DNA of 64,000 bases, taken from contig OX104115.1 of assembly GCA_944474755.1 (NCBI GenBank), positions 60,144,648 through 60,208,647 on the forward strand, written 5' to 3'. Below the pieces are notes generated by a model, which saw nothing but the letters and a program-made list of their open reading frames with translations, was not told the origin of the DNA and did no database searches. This DNA is from Limnoperna fortunei (Eukaryota; Mollusca; Bivalvia; Mytilida; Modiolidae). Shown piece after piece: positions 11,801-26,000 of the stretch. The position numbers and the translations under genes were made by a program. The first letter of the stretch is position 1. Each line of letters starts with the position of its first letter.

Positions 11801-13929
11801 TACTACCATTACTTTCTGCTGAATCATTTGATCCATTAGACAATTTACTTCCTTGTCGCCTATATTTACCTTGATATTAATTCCGGTACTACCAATACTT
11901 GTCCTGAATCATTTGATTCATTAGACAATTTCCTCCTTGTCGCCTATATTTACCTTGTTATTAATTCCAGTACTACCATTACTTTCTCCTGAATCATTTG
12001 ATCCATTCGACAATTTACTTCCTTGTCGCTTCATCACTGGTGTCGAATTTTCACTTCCACCTTTACCAGAATCATGATCATCATGTGCTGAAAAACAAGT
12101 TATACAAATTCAAATATTTTAATGCAATTTACATTTTCTGTAAAATGCGATTGGTAAAAATATATGATAGAAATACAATGTCCGTTATAATATGGGGTAT
12201 TAAAACCAAAATTTTTTTTGTTTTTAAATTGGTTGTCAGATAGAAAAAATTGTATACTCCCCACTGTTCGGTGAAAGTTCATTCATTCATTAAAAAAATT
12301 ATTACCGGACTGGATGTCCTGAAAAAAAATTAACAACCTTCAGAGAAGACTGCATTATTGTCTTCAAAGAATATGTTGGTAAATAATGACAATGTTTATA
12401 AAGAGTGTTAGGTTAAACAGCCAAAAAGAAATTGTATTATATGATAATAAATGTACATGTACCCACAGAATTCCTGGCTATCAAATACTTTGAATGACAA
12501 CTGATATAAACTTACAATTTCTGGAAATCAATTTAGATTTCTGAGGTGAAAACACTATGTTTTCATCTTTCTTTGGTTTGTGACCAGCTATAACAGAGTC
12601 AGCACAAGCCAAACAAGGACCTTTGGAAACTTTTGATAATCTGCAAAAAAAATCAACCACATTAAATACAATGAAGGATAAGTTTTCACAAGATTGTTAT
12701 TTTCTTATATGACAAACTAAACTGCTTGTTTATATAGTCCTGATGCAAGAAATTCTCTAATGAAAATACAAAATTGTGTTATACCTAAATACAGTTACTT
12801 TACATTGCAGAAAATATTATAAACAAATTTTAAATAGAAACAAGCTATCCTTGAATTTCTCAGTAGTTTTAGTCCCATATCTTTAAAAGCCTGAAAACTA
12901 CATCCTCAAGCTACAGTTGGTTTGAACAAAATTAAAATATATATTATACATTCTTTTAACACAGCTTTCAGCAATTTGTCAGCTATGTCTGTATTTGTGG
13001 AGGAAGCAGGAGTACCCAGAGAAAACCCTGAAAGAAAACTGGTAATTCTTGTCATTTAAGGTTGCAGTCGAGCACACCCTCCCTGAAGTCAGACTCAAAC
13101 TTGCATCTTCAACATTGATTTGCCAATATCAATATTGTTATCAATAGTAAATGATTTGCCATTTATCAATAGTAAATGATTTGCCATTTATCAATAGTAA
13201 ATGATTTGCCAGTTATCAATAGTAAATGATTTGCCAGTTATCAATAGTAAATGATTTGCCAGTTATCAATAGTAAATGACTAACTACCTGAACCACTTGG
13301 ACACCAAGGCTTAAAAATGTTTGTTAACAAAGAACAAAAAAATGTCTGGTCTAACAGAACATTACCTATGTTCTATACTTTGTGTCATGGTAACCTCGTC
13401 TGCCTCAAACTGTAGAAGAGTAGCCTTAGCCTGACTGACATAAAATGGGTGTGGCCCAGGGTGACCAATCTGTGACTTTGAACAACCTCCAGCCTCTAGT
13501 AAAGTACACAGCAAGAAATGTTTCTGCAACAAAATAAGAAATCTTTCAAAACTAAAATCCATAAAAATCTTAATTTACATGGATCAAAGTTTGTAATTAT
13601 ACATAAAAAGTTATTAGTCTTCTATAAAAAGCAAGGTTTTCCTTTTCCAACCAACACTGTCGGTTTTGTAACATATGGTACTACAATAATATATTGACTG
13701 CTGCAAAACATCAAAATATGATGAAAAAACTATATCAGTAACTCACTGGCTTTAATATTATTACTTATATGCTTCCTAGTCACATATTTGATAGGTTTTT
13801 AACCCTAACTGTCATAAACATAGTTGTCAAATCTTTTCGCAGCATTTAAATTTAGTAGACAATTTTTTTCATACAATGCAAACAGCATGACACTGCATAA
13901 CAGGCTTAATCCTATGTTACACATCGTTT

Positions 13930-14013
<84 letters not shown>

Positions 14014-17000
14014 TCATATGTGTATTTTTACAATTAAATTATTTGAAATAAAACTCTTACCATTCCCACAACAAGTAGAAACCACCTGCCATTGGGATGT
14101 TGATACCCGGGGGGACAGGACTGGGCTTGGTGACAATATTGTGTGGGAAACATCTCTCTCCACACTACTAGTTCTTCTAAAGACTTCTTTGCTAACATCT
14201 TTAGTATGCAATGATGTTTGAGAAACAAATGGACATCTTGTAAATCTGATTGGCTCAAGTGGTTACATAATAAATATTCCTGAAATGATAAAAATAGATG
14301 TGTGCAAAAAGGTATTGTCACATTTTCGTTTAAGGTATCCGAACCACATGACCATAGCTGGTGCTATGGATGTTCACTGATTTAAAATGGAGCAGACCTC
14401 GGTAATGTTCTGCATACATTGAAAATACTATATAACTGTTATCTTTTTTTAACTCAAAACTACATTTCTTTGTAACATTGACTCGAAGATAAACAATATA
14501 TTTTTTATCATTATCAATCAATTGATTTAATACAGCTGTATTTCTTGGTTAAAAAATAAAACTAAACAGCAACTTCAATTATGGGTCAGATACCTTAATT
14601 AAAATATCTTCTTGTGATATTTACAGTTTCTTTGTCAATATTTCTCCCTACAGTACATTTGTAATTAAAGTCTTTTACTACTTGAGCAGCTGTACTGTAG
14701 GAGCTAATGATCAACCTATCAAGAAAGTGATTACCTTATAAAATGCACAAGTTCCTAGAATTGAGTATTCCCTTCTCCCCACTCTTGAAATTGGGTCCAG
14801 CTGAAATTTATAATAATATAACTGTAAAAAAGTATTTCATAATAAAAAAAAATTAAATTAGTGTGGACTGTGAGCTAATGCTCACTAGTGATACCCTGTT
14901 TTCCCAAAAATGTTGCATGTATGTCAAATATGTGTAAAAATCTAAGTATTTGGTAAACAGAAGTAGATACCAAGGAACATGAAATCGCTATACACCATAT
15001 GGTGCTAAAGGATAAAGCAACATGCAAAATATCAGGCTCTTGCATGATATAGTTAATTGCAAAACTTCCTTCAAAAATCTGTTAAAGTAAACTAAATGTG
15101 GACCCCTCAGGGATATGGAAGTTTTCCTTGCCCATTTCGGTAATTTTTTCCTTTAAGAAATTACCAAATTCGATGGTAGTGAATATTAGTTGTTGATTTG
15201 CGATGGGTTCCTCCGATATATGCATCGTGTGAAAAATAAAATATATGTAAAGATACACTCTCCTGCCTAAAACTTCTTTATTATAAGATGACATGTTGTC
15301 TATGCAACAAAATAATTGGGAACAGCATTATTTTGATGTATACCATCATTTCCAGGAGAGTTTTCCATTAACCAGAAATAGGAAGTTGTTATCTAATTGC
15401 CACAAATTCGGACTAAGGTAATCTGCCTCGGACAACTATTATTATATAATCAAATAATCATTTTTGTTCTCATCATTTCAATTGAATTTTTATTTAAAAT
15501 TGGTTTAATAAGAGACTTACAAGGTCGTCAAAATCAGAGGCTTCAAATTCACTAAGGATTTCATCACATAGTAACTGCAATAAACAAGCATACATATCAT
15601 GATTACAATTTGGTCTTCATGTTTAATTCTGGTAGCCTTTAAAAAACTATATGTCACTTTTTAACCTTCCAGTTCTAAAAAAAGGTTTGACAGACTTTGG
15701 GAGAAAAAAAAAGTAAAAAATAAATATATATAAATGTATATTTATCTTCTGAGCAGTCTTGTTAACCTGTTTTTGTGTTTTTTTTATGTTTATCTTTAAC
15801 ATTTTTTGACATTTTAGTACCGTACATACTCGCACATAAGTCGGGAAATTGGGAGTTAAAATTTGGTTTTAGAGAAGGTTTCCGACTTATAAGCGAGTAA
15901 TACCACAAGAGGAAAGAATTCCGGTCGAAGTTTGAAGGCCGTACATAGATCGCCAACCATAAAGACGAAAACAGACAGATACGTGATTAGTTATGCTAAA
16001 TAAAGTATATTTAAGACATTAATAAAGATTGTTTTTACTTGTGTATTGTTTATTTTATCCAGTTTCCATATTTCCATTCGTATTTACCACTGTTTACACA
16101 AGTATCGATTTATTTGTATGTATTGCATAATACATCCGGTGATGTCATGATACAACTAAAAACCAAAAATCAAGATAAACTAACTAATACATATATACTA
16201 CAGAATTCGTTTTTTTCATCAATTATTATTTTAATTTACAAACCATATTCCTTTATATTTTGCATTTTAGCTTTGGTTTATTTTTAAAAAAAACTCCGCT
16301 TTACTATTAAATAATTACGAAAATGAATTTTTGTGTATGTAATTGTGTTTGTCTTTTTTATGGTTTTTAGTCATAGCAATTTCAGGGAGATAATTACGCA
16401 ATTACGTTTATATTTTCAAAACACGTGTACACTAGTGTAAATAAACCACTTACGATAAATGACAAGCGATATTTAACTCATAAAACACGAGAAACAAATA
16501 ATAAACAAGAAGTCTTACTGATATAATGATTTATAGTCACAAATTAGGAATGTTTATTTGATTCTGACCTCATGTCAACACGTCTGTCTTCCGACCGACT
16601 TATACGAGGGTCAACAGCAAAACACCAGATTTTAAGGCCCAAAAAGACCCCCCGACTTATATGCGGACCGACTTTTAAGCGAGCATCTACGGTAATTATT
16701 ATTTTAAAAAACAATTTCTCTTGGGTAAGTTTTACAATTAACAATGGAACATGTTAATTGATGTCAATCAAATTCATGTGTGACTAAAGAACATATTAGT
16801 TATGCATGATTTTGTGTGATCAATGAAAAGTTAAAAGTTATTGGTTCTGTTTGTTTGAATGCTGTTTAACACCACTTTCAGCAATGGTTCAGCTATCTCA
16901 TGGCATCCGGTTTTTATTACCGGAGGCAGTCAGAGTACCGCGAGAAAATCTCAGACCTTTGGTAGGAAAACTGGCAATCCTTGTCAATTGAAATTGGAAT

Positions 17001-20000
17001 AGAGTGCACCATGCCCAGAGTGAGACTTGAAACTGCAATCTCAGTGTTGACAGAAAATGGCATCAATAGTAGACAAACTACCATAACCACTTGGCCACAG
17101 AGGTCCCTCTATTGGTTCTTATGTTAGCTTTATAAATAATTTAAAAAGACCAGCAGAAAATATGGCATTCTGGGAAATATCTTACCTTTGTATCATCAGT
17201 GAAGTGAAGAGCCTTTGGTCCTGGTGTTAACTCTGTAAATACCTTAGAAGGCTGACTAGACAACATGGCATTATGGGTAATATCATGTAAATTATGCAAT
17301 GAGAGGGAAAATAACTGGTCTAACTGACTTCTGTGTTTTATATCTCTAAAAGCACTGAAAAAATTCATAAATCATTTTGCTATATTACATGTTCACACAA
17401 AGTATTAGAAAAAAAATTAATTAAACAAAAAGTTATAGAAAATTTTAAACCTTTTTTTTTTAATTTTGCAGTATACATTTTTTTACACTGCTCTATTATG
17501 GCATCAAGTTGTTTGCCATATTCTAAACACTTTGTGAATAATTACTAATTTACTACTAACTAATTACCAATTTTATGAGCTACCCGTAATATGCCAGGAA
17601 TATTTAATAAGACTGAATAAATTAAAACCCAGACAATGTTTAAACCAATGATACAATACACACACTTTTTAATATGAATTCTCCAGTATCAAAGTTCTTA
17701 TGAAGTGTTGATACAAATCCTAGTTTTACACAAGATCTACATTTAAGGGAAATGCCATGGTATCATACAAAACAGTAAATGTAATAAATTATTGCATCAA
17801 TTTAATTGCTTGTTTGAAGCTAAACTAACAAGTATTATTGTGAGTTAATGTTCAATGATGATACCCTTGCTCGATATAAATTTCAGAGGGGTCTGAAAAT
17901 AAATCCTTCAATATGGCATGATCATACAATACATTTGACCAAACTTCAGTATTGTATCATTCATCACTGCTGAGAAAATTGTTACAAATGTTTACAGATG
18001 GACCCACACACAAACAGAAAACAGTATACCGCTATCCCCTTTTAGCTTTAAATGCATTGGATTGCTGAAAGTGTGAAATTGTTTGTTTGTTTGAATGGTG
18101 TTTTTTTTGTAACATTCATGATCAGTGAATTTTAAGTTATGTCATGGAATCTAGTGTCAAAAGGGCAAAAACAAATACCCAGGAATACACCTTACCATTG
18201 GAAGGACAACTTGCAATCTGTCAAATAAGATTGGAGTAGAGCACATCTTACCTGGCTTGAATCTCAGACTTATAATAGCAAAAATAGGCTTGAATCTCAG
18301 ACTTATAATAGCAAAAAATAGCAGATAACTAACTATTAAAACTAAACTACCACAAAGGCCTTTGATTTTTTGTTACTTGTAGTGTATAGAACTGATATGG
18401 TTACTAGAAAAGTGTGACCTAAATTGCAGTCTCTTACCTATGTAATGGACCATATAAAACAAGAATCAGATGATGAAGCTGCTTTAATACCTCTTCTACA
18501 CATAACTTTGACACCCTGATAAATGACAAAATATAAACACATGTACATATTTCATTTTATACACAGCAAACGCAGCAATAAAGGAGGAAGGGGGGGGGGC
18601 TGAAAAAATAAAATTTTAAGGCAGAACAGGTATGTCGGTAGCAACATACATATAACTGACATACTTTGTTTAATACCTTAATTCAGACTAACTTATGAAC
18701 ACAAATTATCTGCTGGCATATGACATTACAAAGCAGGCTTTCTACAAAAAAAATAGTTTAATCACTAAAATGTAACACACATACACACAAATTTCCAAAA
18801 ATACAACAACAAAAAAACATTACACAGTTAATTTATAAAGAAAAAAACATACTTATCGGCAGGTAACCCTATAACTAAGACGTCTTGCCCATCTCTCTGG
18901 TAAGCTATGTGAATCTTCTGTCTTTGGTGAACTAATGTTGAACTGTAATACAAACACAGAAATAATCAGTATTTCTTGAACCATACATCTATAGATGGCA
19001 ATAACTTATTGTACATTATCTAAAGTTATTGTATTCAAATAGCTTTTTTTCTGTCATTTCAGTTTATCGTCTTATATGACATGAATTGCGAATATATTTG
19101 TGAGAAGTTTATCAGAAGTAACTTGAAAGACGACTATGCATGAACATTGAGTTATAATATTTAGGAGAATTTTAAAAAGCGTCATATATATCCCTATATC
19201 CCTTAAATACTGACCCCTGGCAACCATTAAGTCATCAATCTGACACAGCCCTAGCTGCTGATGAAGCATAAAACCTTTATCCAAAATTATCTGATCTATT
19301 ATAATTCTTCATTTATATAATTCAAGAATTTTTTTACCTAGCATTTGTTGGATGCTTATTACTACCTATTACAGTTTTATCAACTTCTCAGTATATATTA
19401 AGATGATAACTTGTAAAATTCTTTTCTCAACAATCGACTAACCTCCTAGCAGACCCTGATGCTACCTCTGGTAACACTCCACACAATGTAAGAAACAATC
19501 CTCTAACTTCTAACAGTTTACTGTCCCCGGGGGGATACTGATATACTATATCCTCCTGAAATACAATACAACACAAAATGTTTACACAGAATATTGAAAC
19601 CAATGTTGGGACCATACTGGGAGGGTTCCCAGTGCTCGACCCACAGAGCAGCCCAGCACGTCCCCGGGTGGCGGATAGGGGAGACCCTCTCGTTGGGGGG
19701 TTGACAGGTCGTAATACGGAATGCCTGACCGCGGACCGTAGTGGGTAACGTGTTTGGAGAGTGCCACGCTCCTTGCACGATAAAGACCCCTTTTGTAGAT
19801 TTCCAAAAAGAGTAGGCTCATTGTAGCCGCTACAAAGGCTAAATTTTCCGCCCTTTCCCAAAACTCAATACTTTTCCAGTGGCAGTCAAAATTGTATTCC
19901 CTGTGACCCATCCCACCCCCATTTTGTGTTGATTTATTGTTTGTTAACTTGTTCCGGTCTTGACTGCTGGACGTAAAGCAGACATCCAATCAATCAATTA

Positions 20001-23000
20001 AGCAACCAATGATTTCATTCTTCTAATACAACCTGGACAATTTCATTAAGTAAAAGGGTATTGTTGTGGTTTTGGTTTGTTTTTTGTTCAGAATAAAGGT
20101 TGGTTTTATTATAAAACTTTTTTGCTTTTTTATACATTCTTCTTTTATTATATGAATTTCTATTCATTTAATTTCTAAAACTCTTTACTCCTTCGACAGA
20201 TTTGAATTGATATAAATTACCTTAACACTCTCTGTATCTGAGTTTCCATCTCCTTCCAATGTCAGATACATAACACAACACGAAGTGTCCTGAAGGTAGG
20301 TCACATGGTCCTGATTATCTTCCCCAAACACAAGCTGAGAAAGATTTTCTCCTGGTCTACGATGATGCTGACGAGGAGAAGGGGTGGTCATAACCGGACG
20401 GGGCGATGTCACTGCAAACTGTGGGTTTACAGGGGGTGGAGGACTGGGCTTTGGTCCAATAACATTTGGTACTTGGAAGGATAGTTTCACCTACAAAATA
20501 ATGCAGTGAGAAATATTTTTATAATTGATTCTTTGATTTTATGTGTCTTACAGCAACTTTCAATTTTCCAGCTATTTCACAGCATTCAGTTTTATTTTTG
20601 TTTTGTTTTGTTTTTTTTTTGGGGGGGGGGGAGAAGCCATAGTACCCTGAGGAGGAAAACTGGTAATCTTTGTCAATTAAGACTGGAGTAAGCACATACT
20701 GCAAACAGCCAAGCTTGAATGTGCACACTTGATAACTATTAATATTATTGTATAAATACAGGCAACTTATCAAAATTTGTCCCAAGTCTGATCTTTTACC
20801 TTTTAAAAGTACATACAACTACTGTAATTAGGGCCCTGCAGACGCCTATGTGTCAGTTCCTATAATTTCCTTTGATATTCAAATTCATATTGACTGTTAA
20901 AGCAGCACATAAAGAACTGTCAACAGTAATGTATTTTTCTAAATTGTTTTCTAGACTTAATGGACTTGAAATAAGCTGCTTTATTATTGCATTAAATAAC
21001 TAATAAGTAATAAAGCAATAAATAAGTATTACATAAAAATATTACTAAAATCATAATAAACATATACACAAATATTTCTTTTCCTATTATGACGTATGTG
21101 ACTAATGGTAGCGTATAAAAGGGTATATAAATACATACATCTGAAGTGGTTATAAAGTATTCCACACTCATGGTTTTGTTTTTCATCTTGTGAGATATAA
21201 AGTTAATTACAAAAATAAATTTGCTTGTGTTTTTGTTTTTGAACTGTAGTTCAGGCTATCAAATGATCAAAGGTTATTAAAGACATGATAAAATGCTAAT
21301 TGGTTATAATCTGAAAGAATTACCTGAGTACCACTAATTATGTAAACAAATTAGTTAAGGAAATGTCATTGTGGTAATTAATTAGGTTTTAGGCAATTAA
21401 TTTAAAGGGAGGATTATTTTATAAGAAAAGATAGTGTTTGTTGTGTACTCTCTAGCATATGACTTCAATTTCACTTGCATTTATTGACAAAAATGACACT
21501 ACAGATGAGGTTGTTTTGTTGATGTTTGTAAACATTGTAGAATATATAAACATAGAACATATTTTGGAGAGAAAAAACAGAAACTTAACATGGATACCAA
21601 TTGTTCTGATGTTATTTTACCATATTTGGCCAGCTATCAACTGTAATTATGTGGTAGGCGCTCCACTGCGAAAACACCATGACTCCTCCAAGGACTGATT
21701 AACAGTGGAGGAAACCCTATACTCCACCCCCACTGTGATGGGTGGAGAAATGATAATTCGAGGGGCCTGTACAGTACCTTAACTTCTATGCCAGAGAGGT
21801 CCCATATATACATAAAAAATAACTGACAAAACACTCATTTGTATACATAAAATTACAATGTCCTTTTACTGAATCTGAAAGTCGTTTTTTTTTTTAAAAA
21901 AAAACAACTACATTTATTCCAGGATCAGTGTCAAAAAGATTTCTTGTTATGTAAATCCTAACATAATAATAAGACAAAGGACAATTTTTCTTGTACTTTT
22001 ATCAAGCAGCAAGTTTTTACAATAAAGATCTAATTTCACTAACCACTTTGCTGGACAGTTTATTGCATACAGTTTCCAAATTATCCCATGTTACAGCCAC
22101 ATCATTGATAGCAACCATCATGTCTCCTGAAAACACAAGATTGTATTCAGACAAAGTCCCTGTCAATCAATGACAAAATTTTTATAAGTAGAATTATGTC
22201 ATGAAAAAGAACATAATTTATTAATTGCATTATTTTTTTCACAAATTTTTAATCCTATTTACAAATTAGGAGTACATGCATACCTGTTAACTGTTTTGTT
22301 TATACTGAACAAAACAAATTTACAACTGCTAACTGTAAATTGACATTTATTAACAACAGTTTCAAAAATTAAAATTTAAAAACAGTACTTTTCATAATAA
22401 ACTGTTTGAAAGAATTTCTGATCTTTCTTACTGCAACCAAATTATGAATAAAAAAACCCCTAAATTTTAACACAAGAATGAGCATGTTCCAGCCCTGCAT
22501 GTCATGATTGAATGTTCACCAAAAGAAAAAAAACTAAAAAAATTTGACGAGAACTATCTTCGCTTTATTTCTTATGGTCTACAGGATGGTATCTGTGAAG
22601 AAGCTATTTGCATGTATTTTCCAAAGTATCCAACATTTACATGATTTAGCTATATTTACAGGTGTGGCTAAACTTAAACTTTGTTGAGTACTATACTTTT
22701 AATATATCTACCAAGTTTTGTTACAATTAGCAAAATTACTTTTGAATTTATGATTGATTGCTGTTTTGTTTGAATGTTGTTTTACGCCACTTTCAGCAAT
22801 TTTTCAGCTATATCATGGCGTCCAGTTTTTATTGGGGGAGGAAGCCGGAGTACCCGGAGAGAACCCCGACCTGCGGTAGGAAAACTGGCAATCCTTGTCA
22901 ATTAAGATTGGAGTTGAGTGCACCCTGCCTGCAGTGTAATCAAACCCGCAATCTCAGTGTTGACAGACCACGTAATCAATAGTAGACAAACTACCATAAT

Positions 23001-26000
23001 CACTGATTGAAAATATATATAAGTTTACAACAGATGAAGAAAAGACAGATGCCAGGTGATGAGAATAGCAATAGATCACATCACCTTTTGTGACTCCAGG
23101 GGACATAAATCTTGTATGATAAATCTTACTGTGATATAATTACCTCTATGTACTTGTTGAGATCTACCAGCAGGACTTGACAGTGAGACATGCTGAACTA
23201 GTAGTTTTCTGTCTCTATGTGTCAGTTCTACTGAGTTTTTACATTGTTTATGGTTATACTGATACAGCGTTATACCAAACAGTTTCTCACATAATGTCGT
23301 TCCTGAAAAATTTTCGTCATTTCTACAACTGTAAGAATTAGGTGTTATATACACATGCTTTATTTTTGCTGGCTTTGTTGGTGTACTGTCACCCGATGAT
23401 CTGTCAACACTCACATCACTATGTTTTTCATAAAAGTCACTGTCGTAACCATGGTTATTTATATAAGAAGGTCCATTTCTATTTATTAAATTATGATTTA
23501 TGTCACCATTGTATGGTTCGTTGTGAGGTGGAGAACTTTCAGAATATCCACTTGATCTTGAACTGTTCTGATCCTCAATCCGATTTCCATGTAAGTTATG
23601 ACTGTATTTATTGTAACCAAGTTTTTCATAATAATTATTATAATCGTCATTGTAACTGACTTGTTTTTCGTTGTGATCCGACTCCTTATGTTTTTGGTTA
23701 TATGGAGAGTCTCTTTGTTTCTCCACAGAAGGAGAGCCACCTTGTACATTTCTAAGGATAGGTTCTGGAGTGTCAGAATGATAGTAATATCTGTCTTGAC
23801 TTGGTCTTCTTGCATTGCCTTGTCCTGCAGTATCCTTTACTTGAACATAAAATAAATCCCCTTGCTTCTGAACAAAAGGAGTCCAATTTTCTTTCACATT
23901 GCTGCAATAAAAAAAACCAAAAGCTGAAAAATTGATGCAATACATGTTTATAGCAAAAACAGACTGGCTTAACCTTCAGCATTAAAATGTTCTATCACAC
24001 TAAAATACAGGTAGCAAAATATACATGTTCTTAAAAACAAATAAATGTAAGATGTAAAAGAAATTTCAATCTGAAACCATTAACTACTAAATCTGTTGAA
24101 CATTGAAAACTTAAACCTGTATAAACGGTCATTCAACTTATTAATGATATAATTTTATAATCATTATACCTGTTTAGGGCCAAACAAAACTTCATACATG
24201 TATATACAACCAACGATTCTGTCACAATATATAATTCATGCCACTGACAGAAAGACATATTTGTACACATATACATGTAAGTTACTAAGGATTCATTAAG
24301 TATCACAGAAATCAATTTTCATGTCCTTCATGGTTTGAATAAAAGTTTCTTTTTCCAGTACACATATCTTTGACAATTTAACAGTATCGAAACGTACTAA
24401 GTAGTACTTTTCCAAATTGTTGAGTACATTTGATTTATTGGGTAGTGAAATATGTGGTTCGAAACTAACATTCTAATAATAATGAATCCAGGTTATCATG
24501 TGCACCCATTCCCAAAATACTGCATGTATATAAGTATCAATCAGTTATTGAAGAAGAACAAGGATAACCAATACAATACATATACTAGTATGTACATGTA
24601 CCAATGTACTATATAGCTAGTACAACAGATTTGTGAAATGTGAACCATGTGCAATACTCAATGTTTTGTGAAGCGAGTAGTGAAGTTTGTGAATTGTATT
24701 TAGAATTGACACTATCCATGCATTTTACCTGAAATTATACACATAAGATAAATGTAGGTATACTGTGTAAAACTATGTAATACTGTACACAGTTTTTTAG
24801 TGCTCAAACACCATACAGGGTGTTTCTACTAATGAATTACAATGTGACACTATAAAGAATTGACCATGTCCCTTTTGATCAACTCATGCATTTATTGGAA
24901 ACATTTTTTTTAGTTTTATGCTGTTTTTTCAAAGTATTTTTGGTGTTCAGTATTTGAGCACTAATACACTCTGTTACCGTGTCTACTCCACTTATTCTTT
25001 TTGAATAAATGTAATAAAAGGCTCCTTAGATGAATCTCATGTATAACTTTAACATAAGAAAATTATAACTAGTAAAAGCAGGTTCAAAACCAAAATAAAC
25101 ATTCAAAAGTAATATTTCAATTTAGCCAGGAGTACTGGAACACAGACAAGGTGTAAAACAACAATACAGTGTAGCCCATTGTGACACACGATACAGATAT
25201 TTAACACAACTTTACTTTTTATGATGAACAGTCACTGCAAAAATTCTCCCTTCAGTTTTCTCTATGAAATGCAATGATATTAAAAATGATAAGTCATTTA
25301 ATATTATATTCATAAATATAAAGTTGTAAAAAAATGCATGTTAAATGAATGATGATGATGTACCGTATTATGACAATGTAAATAAGTACATGATGGCGTT
25401 CAATTTGATAATTGTACACCTAGGCATACATGATCTTATGTCTTAGCTATATGAATATGGTGAGATGGGATTTAATACCAATCTAAGTGAGACATGGGAA
25501 TGCATCTTTTAACAATATAAAACCTAGGCCCCAAAAAATCGCCAGACACAATATTTCGTCGCCAAATGAAAAAAAATATTGCAACCTGCTTTGTCAATGT
25601 CGCCGATTGCGATATTTTTTTCATTTGGCGACAAAATACACTACAGCCAAAACAAATTACGCCAAGTCGTTTGTCCATGACGGACACCGATTATAGTACG
25701 TGGACATTCCTGATGGACAGAAGTTCATCATTCACGGACACTTCAGATATGATGTCCCCAATGGATCCACGATTTCTTCCACATGTCCGAGAACGTAAAC
25801 GTGATTGTTATGGACGGAATTCGATAAATACTTTATTTGAAGATAGTGTATTGTTCCCATCATTAAACCATTCAGTTGTGTATTAATTCTTTATAGATCG
25901 TCAGTAAAAACATGTTCAAGAAGGGTACTTTATTAATTATATTACATAATAAATATTTTCATATTAATTTGTAAAAAAGGGGTAACATAAAACAGATATA

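Noticed and set aside
13139..13279. Regular short repeats resembling a CRISPR array
   Set aside because: Units abut without spacers, and the context is an animal intron.
13805..14051. Tyr-Ile repeat frames on both strands
   Set aside because: Translation of an (AT)n microsatellite.
19582..19989. 135- and 144-residue minus-strand frames around INTU exon 5
   Set aside because: Only 19443-19555 matches INTU; the rest is the GC-rich dispersed repeat in intron 4.
23342..23855. Plus-strand and out-of-frame minus-strand frames of 85-105 residues
   Set aside because: Shadows of INTU exon 2, whose frame alone fits the splice phases and the conserved motifs.
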